Origin: an uncultured Parabacteroides sp.
GTDB lineage: Bacteria > Bacteroidota > Bacteroidia > Bacteroidales > Tannerellaceae
Length of the DNA: 9,330 bases
Direction of reading: 5' to 3'
Assembly (NCBI GenBank): GCA_900552465.1
Contig: URZO01000135.1
Coordinates: forward strand, 1 to 9,330
The position numbers and the translations under genes are program-made. The notes under the pieces are model-generated. The model saw nothing but the letters and a program-made list of their open reading frames with translations. It made no database searches and was not told the origin of the DNA. Position 1 is the first letter of the stretch. Each line of letters begins with the position of its first letter. Shown here in pieces: positions 1-5,659 of the stretch.

Positions 1-7
1 ATAACAC

Positions 8-92
8 ACCCCTTATCCCCTCTCGAGAGGGGAAACAGATACTCCCGACGCTATAATCACAAATACGAAACACCCTGTTAAATCATCATTTA
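8..92 (+). repeat. Left copy of 85-bp dispersed/inverted repeat
   Basis: This stretch is repeated in inverted orientation at 9246-9330. The first 47 bases (8-54) match the reverse complement of 9284-9330 with one mismatch. The rest shares the blocks TCACAAATACGAAA and TAAATCATCATTTAT, separated by a few substitutions and a small indel. It contains a palindrome at 17-32. No open reading frame or tRNA-like structure is evident. It lies just upstream of the frr promoter and reads toward frr. It could be a REP-like or MITE-like intergenic repeat; the sequence shows two copies but not which class they belong to. Confidence 0.85.
17..32. repeat. 16-bp perfect palindrome in the left repeat
   Basis: CCCCTCTCGAGAGGGG is its own reverse complement, with 7-bp GC-rich arms around a CG centre. 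The right copy (9306-9321) keeps both arms and differs only at the centre (TG). It could form a hairpin or a cruciform. No T-run follows on either strand, so I do not call it a classic intrinsic terminator. Short GC-rich palindromes of this type are typical of REP-like intergenic repeats, which is the reading I favour. Confidence 0.75.
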
Positions 93-115
93 TAAAGTCA
101 TAATCCCGTAAACTG

Positions 116-146
116 TTTGCTGAATAAGAAAACTTTACTACTTTTG
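116..146 (+). promoter_or_regulatory. Bacteroidetes-type promoter for frr-rsgA
   Basis: TTTG at 116-119 (-33 element) is followed after 19 bp by TACTTTTG at 139-146, a perfect match to the Bacteroidetes -7 consensus TAnnTTTG recognised by the primary sigma factor. Transcription would start about 5-8 bases downstream, giving a leader of roughly 30 bases before the frr ATG at 185. That leader is A-rich with no clear Shine-Dalgarno sequence, as is common in this phylum. Confidence 0.8.
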
Positions 147-184
147 TTTATCTAAAAACAGAAAACAAAAATATACAATCACTT

Positions 185-748
185 ATGGCAGATATAAAAG
201 AGTATGTAAAGGCGGCAGAAGAGAAGATGACGTTTGCAATCGAGTATCTCGACGAGCAGTTGTCCCATATCCGTGCCGGTAAGGCAAATCCGAAGATTTT
301 GGATTGCGTGAGAGTTATGTATTACGGTGCTCCTGTTCCTCTGACAAATGTTGCTACGGTAACGATTCCGGATGCAAGGACGATCATGATCACTCCCTGG
401 GAGAAGAAGATCATCAAAGACATTGAAAAAGGGATCATGGATTCGGATGTCGGCATCACGCCTGAAAACAATGGCGAAGTGATTCGTTTAGGTATTCCTC
501 CTCTGACGGAAGAACGTCGCCGCCAGCTGGCCAAGCAGTCCAAGCAGGAAGCCGAAGCAGCCAAGATCAGCGTCCGTAACGCCCGTCGCGATGCAATCGA
601 ACAGCTGAAGAAGAGCATCAAGACCGATGGTACTCCCGAAGATGTAGAAAAAGATGCAGAAGCGGAAGTGCAGAAGATCCATGACAAATATATTAAGAAA
701 GTAGATGAACTCTACGCAGCTAAAGAAAAAGAAATAATGACCGTATAG
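185..748 (+). CDS. frr: Ribosome recycling factor (RRF)
   Basis: RRF works with EF-G to split the post-termination ribosome so its subunits can be reused; it is a cytosolic, near-universal bacterial protein. The 187-residue length is normal for the family. Residues 1-30 and about 105-185 make the long three-helix domain I. Residues about 31-104 form the beta-rich domain II. Family landmarks visible are RAGKANP (30-36), YYGAPVPLTNVATV (46-59), RLGIPPLTEERRRQL (101-115) and the basic SVRNARRDA stretch (129-137). The ATG lies about 30 bases after a consensus promoter and gives the expected N terminus. The gene ends in three consecutive in-frame stops (TAG TAA TAG, 746-754). rsgA begins 7 bases after the first stop, so the two are probably co-transcribed. 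Confidence 0.97.
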   Translation: MADIKEYVKAAEEKMTFAIEYLDEQLSHIRAGKANPKILDCVRVMYYGAPVPLTNVATVTIPDARTIMITPWEKKIIKDIEKGIMDSDVGITPENNGEVIRLGIPPLTEERRRQLAKQSKQEAEAAKISVRNARRDAIEQLKKSIKTDGTPEDVEKDAEAEVQKIHDKYIKKVDELYAAKEKEIMTV

Positions 749-755
749 TAATAGC

Positions 756-1688
756 ATGAGAGGATTGGTTGTTAAGAATACCGGTAGCTGGTATACCGTT
801 CGCACCGATGACGGCCGCGATGTTGAAAGTAAGATCAAGGGGAATTTCCGTCTCAAAGATATTCGAACAACCAATCCTGTCGCGGTCGGAGACCGGGTCG
901 ATATCGACATTAATCCGGAAGGGACCGCTTTCATTACCGAGATCGAGGACCGGAAGAATTACATCATCCGCCGCGCCTCCAACCTTTCCAAGCAGTCGCA
1001 TATCATTGCCGCCAATGTGGATCAGGCCATGCTGATCGTGACTGTCAACTATCCGATTACCACCACTGTTTTTATCGACCGCTTTCTGGCGACCGCTGAG
1101 GCTTATCGTGTCCCTGTAAAACTGGTGTTCAACAAGATAGACCGTTACAATGCCGAGGATATGGAGTTGCTGGCTGCGTTGACCAATCTTTATACGACGA
1201 TCGGTTATCCCTGCTCCAATCTCTGTGCCCGTTCGGAAGAAGGGCTGGACGCGCTGAAAGCCGACCTGCAAGGCAAGATAACCCTTCTGTCCGGCCATTC
1301 CGGCGTAGGGAAATCAACGATTATCAACAAATTAGTGCCGGGTGTCAACCTTCGTACCGGTGATATTTCCGAGTACCATAACAAGGGAATGCATACGACG
1401 ACTTTCTCCGAAATGATCCCGTTGCCCGATGGAGGTTATCTGATCGACACGCCGGGTATTAAAGGCTTCGGGACGATCGAGATGGAAGGTGCTGAAATCG
1501 CCCATTACTTCCCCGAGATATTCAAGTTCTCCGCCGACTGCAAATTCAACAACTGTTCCCACCGCCACGAACCGGGTTGTGCCGTGCTGCGTGCCGTGGA
1601 AGACCATTATATCAGCGAATCGCGCTACAAGAGTTACCTGAGCATCCTGGATGATAAACAGGAAAGCAAATACAGGGAAGAATATTGA
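756..1688 (+). CDS. rsgA: Small-ribosomal-subunit biogenesis GTPase RsgA
   Basis: RsgA is a circularly permuted GTPase that binds the maturing 30S subunit and releases late assembly factors on GTP hydrolysis. The 310-residue protein shows the full domain order. An N-terminal OB-fold spans about 1-70. The permuted G domain has G4 NKID (126-129) ahead of the P-loop GHSGVGKST (180-188), with G3 DTPG at 231-234. A C-terminal zinc-binding motif C-x4-C-x-H-x5-C is formed by C262, C267, H269 and C275. G4 preceding G1 is diagnostic of this family. It sits 7 bases behind frr with no separate promoter seen, linking two ribosome-cycle factors in one transcript. It ends 6 bases from the convergent dgt stop. 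Confidence 0.97.
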   Translation: MRGLVVKNTGSWYTVRTDDGRDVESKIKGNFRLKDIRTTNPVAVGDRVDIDINPEGTAFITEIEDRKNYIIRRASNLSKQSHIIAANVDQAMLIVTVNYPITTTVFIDRFLATAEAYRVPVKLVFNKIDRYNAEDMELLAALTNLYTTIGYPCSNLCARSEEGLDALKADLQGKITLLSGHSGVGKSTIINKLVPGVNLRTGDISEYHNKGMHTTTFSEMIPLPDGGYLIDTPGIKGFGTIEMEGAEIAHYFPEIFKFSADCKFNNCSHRHEPGCAVLRAVEDHYISESRYKSYLSILDDKQESKYREEY

Positions 1689-1694
1689 TCGGCT

Positions 1695-3020
1695 TTATAC
1701 CGCCGGCAGGCTCATGCCTGTGATCTTCCTGTACAAGTCGAGGGCGTAAACGTCCGTCATACCTGAAATATAATCGAGTACGCACTGCACTTTGCCATAG
1801 ACGGTAGGTGCGTTCGTGTTGTATTGCTCCGGGATACGCTGGAGCAGGAGTTTGCTGTAGGCGTGATCCTGGTTCATGACCGCTTCCGTCAGGGTGTCGA
1901 TCAGGTGGCTGAAGATGTGGTAACCGGCCAGTTCGATGTCCAACACTTCTTTGGCGCGGTATATCTTTTTATAGGCGGTGTCCGAACAGGTCTGATAGGC
2001 TTTCTTAGCCTGGTCGCAGATGTTGTCGATAAGTGGCGTGTTATAGGTCCCGTTCAGGATATCCTCTTCGTTTTCCAGGAAGATGCGGGAACATTCGTCG
2101 ACCAGCAGCCCGATGATGCAGGAGCGGAGGTAGGCGATCTGTTCGTTTGTATCGTCCACCATCTTCATGACGCGGGTGATATGGTCGAGCCGCTCGCTGT
2201 CGAAGAAGTTCAGAAGCAGGTTGATGGCCTCTTCCGTTGTCAGGATATGCAGTTTGCAGGCATCCTCGATGTCCATGATCTGGTAGCAGATATCGTCGGC
2301 CGCTTCCACCAGGTAGACAAGCGGGTAACGGACGAATTTATCAGCGTCTTCCGGGTTCCGGCAAATGCCCAACTCGGCGGCGATGCGCAGATAAGCGTCT
2401 TCCTCCGACTGGAAGAAACCGAACTTGCCTTTCTTTCCGGCATAGACGGAAGAATAGGGATATTTGATGATGGAAGCAAGCGTGCTGTATGTAAGGGCGA
2501 AACCACCCTTGCGGCGTCCGATGAACTGGTGGGTGAGCAGGCGCATGGCGTTGGCGTTGCCTTCGAAGTGGAGGAAGTCGTCGTAACGCCCGCCCTCTTC
2601 AAGTATCTGTTCCTTTAATTTCCGTCCGTTTCCCTCGGAGAAGTAAGCCGAGATCGCCCGTTCGCCGGAGTGTCCGAACGGCGGATTACCCATGTCGTGC
2701 GCCAGGCAGGCGGCGGAAACGATGGAGCCTATTTCCGGGAAGTTGACACTCCCGTCGGGGTATTTCTGCATCAGCCCTTTGGCTACATTGTTGCCTAAAG
2801 AACGTCCTACGCAAGACACCTCGAGACTATGCGTCAGGCGGTTGTGCACGAAGATACTGCCCGGTAGCGGGAAGACCTGCGTCTTGTTCTGCAAGCGGCG
2901 GAAAGGGGAGGAGAAGATCAGGCGGTCGTAATCCCGCTGAAAGTCGGTACGTTCGTGTTTGCGTTCGTGATATTCCTCCATGCCGAAGCGTTTGCCGGAG
3001 AGTAATTGGTTCCAGTTCAT
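1695..3020 (-). CDS. dgt: dNTP triphosphohydrolase (dGTPase family, HD domain)
   Basis: Dgt-family enzymes hydrolyse deoxynucleoside triphosphates to the nucleoside plus tripolyphosphate, limiting dNTP pools; whether this one prefers dGTP or is broad cannot be told from sequence. At 441 residues it is normal in size. The HD metal site is intact: H64 in RLTHSLEV, the H108-D109 pair in CLAHDMGNPPFGHSGE with H117, and a later acidic pair D242/D243 in EAADDICY. Other family landmarks are RRLQNKTQVFPL (41-52) and FEGNANAMR (152-160). The start is 13 bases after the stop of the YciO-like gene, so it is most likely the last gene of a fabI or YciO-led transcript. Its 3' end faces rsgA with a 6-base gap. 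Confidence 0.95.
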   Translation of the reverse strand: MNWNQLLSGKRFGMEEYHERKHERTDFQRDYDRLIFSSPFRRLQNKTQVFPLPGSIFVHNRLTHSLEVSCVGRSLGNNVAKGLMQKYPDGSVNFPEIGSIVSAACLAHDMGNPPFGHSGERAISAYFSEGNGRKLKEQILEEGGRYDDFLHFEGNANAMRLLTHQFIGRRKGGFALTYSTLASIIKYPYSSVYAGKKGKFGFFQSEEDAYLRIAAELGICRNPEDADKFVRYPLVYLVEAADDICYQIMDIEDACKLHILTTEEAINLLLNFFDSERLDHITRVMKMVDDTNEQIAYLRSCIIGLLVDECSRIFLENEEDILNGTYNTPLIDNICDQAKKAYQTCSDTAYKKIYRAKEVLDIELAGYHIFSHLIDTLTEAVMNQDHAYSKLLLQRIPEQYNTNAPTVYGKVQCVLDYISGMTDVYALDLYRKITGMSLPAV

Positions 3021-3033
3021 CTTGTTTTGTTGC

Positions 3034-3642
3034 TTAATAGATTAATTCCCCTTTTCCCTGGCGGATGATTTCGAAGTCGTCGGTCGTGCAGTCCACAACG
3101 GTCGAGGCTTCTGTCCCCCCGTAACCGCCGTCGATCACGACATCCACCTGGTTTTCGTATTTCTCTTCGATCAGTTCCGGGTCGGTACTGTATTCGATGA
3201 TGTCGTCTTCGTCGTGCACGGACATGGTCAGGATCGGATTTCCCAATTCTCCCACTAACGTGCGGATGATGTTGTTGTCCGGCACACGGATTCCGACTTC
3301 TTTCCTGTTCTTGTAAATCTTCGGCAGCTCGCTACTGGTAGGCAGGATGAAGGTGAAAGCGCCCGGCAGGTTTTTCTTCATCAGCTTGAACGCGGCATTG
3401 CTCACCTTGGCATATTCGCTGAGGTTGGACAGGTCGTAACAGATAATGGAGAGGTTGCTTTTCTGCGGATTGACGCCTTTCATCTGGCAGATCTTTTCGA
3501 CTGCACGCACATTCAGCGCATCGCAACCGATGGCGTAGACCGTATCGGTCGGATAAATCACAAGACCGCCGTCGCGCAGGATGCCGACTACCTTGTCTAT
3601 TTCCCTGAGGTTGGGGTTTTCGGGATATATTTTTACAAGCAT
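3034..3642 (-). CDS. YciO-type member of the Sua5/YciO/YrdC family
   Basis: This 202-residue single-domain cytosolic protein has the Sua5/YciO/YrdC (TsaC) fold. The family's best-known role is making threonylcarbamoyl-AMP for the tRNA t6A modification. Landmarks are YPTDTVYAIGCD (30-41), LPGAFTFILP (92-101), GIRVPDN (117-123) and GNPILTMSVH (134-143), plus the C-terminal VDVVIDGGYGG and GKG. The K-x-R and S-x-N motifs of true TsaC/Sua5 are not evident: the corresponding regions read KGV (55-57) and SVH (141-143). The stretch SIICYDLSNLSEYAKVSNAAF (65-85 region) instead resembles YciO. The family call is firm, but threonylcarbamoyl-AMP synthase activity is not assured. It sits 85 bases after fabI and 13 bases before dgt. 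A paralogous true Sua5/TsaC elsewhere in the genome would be expected. Confidence 0.9.
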   Translation of the reverse strand: MLVKIYPENPNLREIDKVVGILRDGGLVIYPTDTVYAIGCDALNVRAVEKICQMKGVNPQKSNLSIICYDLSNLSEYAKVSNAAFKLMKKNLPGAFTFILPTSSELPKIYKNRKEVGIRVPDNNIIRTLVGELGNPILTMSVHDEDDIIEYSTDPELIEEKYENQVDVVIDGGYGGTEASTVVDCTTDDFEIIRQGKGELIY

Positions 3643-3650
3643 GGCTTTAT

Positions 3651-3717
3651 AATTGAAAATTGAAAGTTGAAAATTGAAAATGAAAGATAGAGCAAGGCTG
3701 ATTTTCCATTTTCAATT
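3651..3717 (-). repeat. Intergenic TTGAAAA-type short repeats with AT-rich inverted repeat
   Basis: The fabI-YciO spacer (3643-3727) contains imperfect tandem copies of a 7-8 base unit of the TTGAAAA type at about 3651-3685 on the plus strand. AATTGAAAATG (3672-3682) pairs perfectly with CATTTTCAATT (3707-3717), an 11-bp stem with a 24-base loop. In the transcript this lies between the fabI stop and the YciO-like ATG at 3642. It may be a weak terminator, an mRNA-processing or stability element, or a low-complexity repeat with no role. The stem is AT-rich, so terminator strength would be poor. Confidence 0.6.
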
Positions 3718-3727
3718 CATTTACGGT

Positions 3728-4585
3728 TTACCCGTAAATAATGTGTCCGTTTTCGTCGGTATATTCTTCTAAACCTTTGCTGTATTGGTTCATGGCGCGA
3801 AGGCTCATGCCCATGCTCGAGAAGCCACCGTCGTGGTAGAGGTTCTGCATCGTTACCTTGCGGGTGAGGTCGGAGAACATCATGACGCAATAGTCAGCAC
3901 ATTCGTCGGCCGTGGCATTACCTAACGGACTCATCTTTTCGGCGAAGTCCAGCAGGTGATCCATGCCCTTCACACCGCTACCGGCTGTTGTCAGCGTCGG
4001 AGACTGTGAGATGGTGTTGATACGTACGTTCTTTTCACGGCCGTAGATATAACCGAAACTGCGGGCGATAGATTCTAACAGGCTTTTTGCATCCGCCATG
4101 TCGTTGTATCCGAAGAAGGTACGCTGTGCGGCTACATAAGAGAGGGCGATCACCGAACCATATTCGGCAATGGCATCCTGCTTCTTGGCTACCTGCAACA
4201 TCTTGTGGAAAGAGAGGGCGGAGATATCCAGCGTCTTTTCCAACATTCCGTAGTCCAGGTCGTCGTACGTCCGTTTCTTGCGCACGTTCGGGCTCATACC
4301 GATGGAATGTAAGACGAAATCTACTTTACCTCCTAATATTTCTACTGATTTAGAGAATACAGTTTCCAGATCTTCTACGCTCGTAGCATCTGCCGGAATA
4401 ACTTCGGCGTGCAACTTTTCAGCCAAGGCGTCCACCTGTCCCATACGGACAGCGATAGGCGTGTTACTCAGCGTGATTGTCGCTCCTTCTTCTACGGCTC
4501 TTTCAGCCACCTTCCAGGCGATGGACATGTCATTCAGTGCTCCGAATATGATGCCTCGCTTGCCTTTCAATAAATTATGACTCAT
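3728..4585 (-). CDS. fabI: Enoyl-[acyl-carrier-protein] reductase (NADH), FabI
   Basis: FabI carries out the last reduction in each cycle of type II fatty-acid elongation, reducing the trans-2-enoyl-ACP double bond with NAD(P)H in the cytosol. The 285-residue protein is a short-chain dehydrogenase-type Rossmann enzyme. The nucleotide-binding segment GALNDMSIAW (15-24) matches the FabI G-x5-SIA pattern. The active site is intact: Y150, Y160 and K167 fall in the Y-x9-Y-x6-K spacing characteristic of FabI. Other landmarks are VLHSIGMSP (91-99), SQSPTLTTAGSG (193-204) and YHDGGFSSMGM (240-250). The length is somewhat above E. coli FabI because of a C-terminal extension. A consensus promoter lies about 25 bases upstream of its ATG, giving a very short leader. 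It is probably the first gene of the fabI / YciO-like / dgt cluster. Confidence 0.96.
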   Translation of the reverse strand: MSHNLLKGKRGIIFGALNDMSIAWKVAERAVEEGATITLSNTPIAVRMGQVDALAEKLHAEVIPADATSVEDLETVFSKSVEILGGKVDFVLHSIGMSPNVRKKRTYDDLDYGMLEKTLDISALSFHKMLQVAKKQDAIAEYGSVIALSYVAAQRTFFGYNDMADAKSLLESIARSFGYIYGREKNVRINTISQSPTLTTAGSGVKGMDHLLDFAEKMSPLGNATADECADYCVMMFSDLTRKVTMQNLYHDGGFSSMGMSLRAMNQYSKGLEEYTDENGHIIYG

Positions 4586-4609
4586 ACCTTATATTTATAT
4601 ATTACGGCA

Positions 4610-4641
4610 CAAAAGTACGCAAAATGTGCAAGATACCCAAA
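4610..4641 (-). promoter_or_regulatory. Bacteroidetes-type promoter for fabI
   Basis: Read on the minus strand, TTTG (4641-4638) is followed after 20 bp by TACTTTTG (4617-4610), a perfect TAnnTTTG -7 element. The -7 box is the same octamer as at the frr promoter. Transcription should start near 4603, leaving a leader of about 18-20 bases before the fabI ATG at 4585. Confidence 0.8.
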
Positions 4642-4691
4642 GGTTTGCCTTATTTCGACGGCTTGAGAAAGCGCGTTTCCAAATAATTCTT

Positions 4692-4699
4692 TATATTTG
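4692..4699 (+). promoter_or_regulatory. Candidate -7 element for the TIM-barrel gene
   Basis: TATATTTG fits the Bacteroidetes TAnnTTTG -7 consensus and lies 60 bases upstream of the ATG at 4760, in the right direction. No TTTG is found at the usual 19-21 bp upstream distance, so the promoter would be weak, activator-dependent or read by an alternative sigma factor. Confidence 0.45.
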
Positions 4700-4741
4700 T
4701 CTACTCGTACAGTCGTCTCTAATACAACATTATCCATATAT

Positions 4742-4755
4742 TAAATAATTATTTA
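4742..4755. promoter_or_regulatory. 14-bp AT palindrome just before the TIM-barrel start codon
   Basis: TAAATAATTATTTA is a perfect palindrome ending 4 bases before the ATG at 4760. It could be an operator half-site pair or could fold weakly over the ribosome-binding region. It is all A/T, so chance occurrence in an AT-rich leader is also plausible. Confidence 0.4.
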
Positions 4756-4759
4756 GACC

Positions 4760-5659
4760 ATGAAAAGACGTGATTTTATCGGGAAAAGTGCTTCCCTCTT
4801 TGCTTCCTGTTGTTTGTTACAGAAGTTGCCGTTGTCGGCGATGCCGGTTGTGAATGAATCAATGAAGAAAAACCGTAACCGGGTCGGCATACAGCTGTAC
4901 AGTGTCAAAGACGACCTTGCCAAAGACTTTACCGGCAGCCTGCAGAAACTGTCGGATATCGGCTTCTCCTCTGTCGAAACATACGGTTTTGACGGCAATC
5001 TGTTCTTGGGGAAAAGGCTGAAAGAAGTCTCTTCTATCCTGGACGGGATGGGAATGACGCTGTCCGGAACCCATACCGGCTCGGCGGTTCTTCCGGCTGA
5101 TACGAAAGCCAAGGAATGGGACTTCTGGAAGAAATGTTGTGACGAAGTAAAGGCTGCGGGAGGAAAACGTGCCATCCAGTCCTGGTTGCCGGAGCCGAAA
5201 ACAACGGATGATCTGAAGCGACTGGCCGATCATTACAACCGGGTAGGGGAAGTCTGCAAGAAGTCGGGCATCAAGTTCGGACATCATAACCATTCCGCCG
5301 AGATGAAGACGGTCGAGGGAAATGTTATCTTCGATTACCTGATCCAGAACACCGACCCTTCCCTTGTCTTTTTCCAGTTCGACCTCGGACATGCTTTGGA
5401 GGCTGGCGCTGATTGTGTCGCATATCTGAAGAAATATCCGGGCCGTTTTACCTGCTGGCACGCGACTGACCATAAGATAAACTCCGGTAGCCGTGAATTG
5501 GGAAAGGGTGATGTCGATTTCGACGCTTTGTTTGCGCTGGCAAAGCAATCGGGCCTCGAAGAACTGGTGGTTGAACAAGAGTCCGGTGACGATCGCTTTG
5601 CCTGCTGTAAAGTCGACTTTGATTTCCTTCGTAAATATCCCTGGGCGGAAATCAAATAA
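4760..5659 (+). CDS. Exported sugar isomerase/epimerase-like TIM-barrel protein
   Basis: This 299-residue protein belongs to the xylose-isomerase-like TIM-barrel (AP endonuclease 2) superfamily. The N terminus MKRRDFIGKS with a following hydrophobic stretch resembles a twin-arginine export signal; FASC at 14-17 also resembles a lipobox, so the final location (periplasmic or lipid-anchored) is unclear. The barrel starts at RVGIQLYSVKDDLAKDF (41-57). Likely metal and catalytic residues fall in FGHHNHSAE (173-181), FDLGH (207-211), CWHATD (232-237) and VVEQE (270-274); GKGDVDF (248-254) is a common family signature. Substrate is unknown. In Bacteroidetes, exported relatives have been tied to sugar and keto-glycoside processing, but no oxidoreductase, DUF1080 or SusCD partner is adjacent here, so that role is only a suggestion. 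It appears to be a single-gene transcript, abutting the convergent murF-alr stop. Confidence 0.85.
   Translation: MKRRDFIGKSASLFASCCLLQKLPLSAMPVVNESMKKNRNRVGIQLYSVKDDLAKDFTGSLQKLSDIGFSSVETYGFDGNLFLGKRLKEVSSILDGMGMTLSGTHTGSAVLPADTKAKEWDFWKKCCDEVKAAGGKRAIQSWLPEPKTTDDLKRLADHYNRVGEVCKKSGIKFGHHNHSAEMKTVEGNVIFDYLIQNTDPSLVFFQFDLGHALEAGADCVAYLKKYPGRFTCWHATDHKINSGSRELGKGDVDFDALFALAKQSGLEELVVEQESGDDRFACCKVDFDFLRKYPWAEIK

Noticed and set aside
720..1298. Minus-strand open frame (192 codons) over the frr end and rsgA
   Set aside because: It is antisense to two unmistakable genes and its product has no recognisable features.
1707..1720. CAGGC-TCAT-GCCTG hairpin near the rsgA/dgt junction as a terminator
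   Set aside because: The stem is only 5 bp, it lies within the dgt coding end, and no T-run follows on either strand.
1824..2618. Long plus-strand open frame (264 codons) antisense to dgt
   Set aside because: It lies wholly inside a well-supported HD-domain gene and its translation shows no recognisable domain; GC-rich third positions explain the open frame.
4859..5578. Long minus-strand open frame (239 codons) antisense to the TIM-barrel gene
   Set aside because: The plus-strand frame has an export signal and intact active-site motifs; the antisense translation resembles no family.
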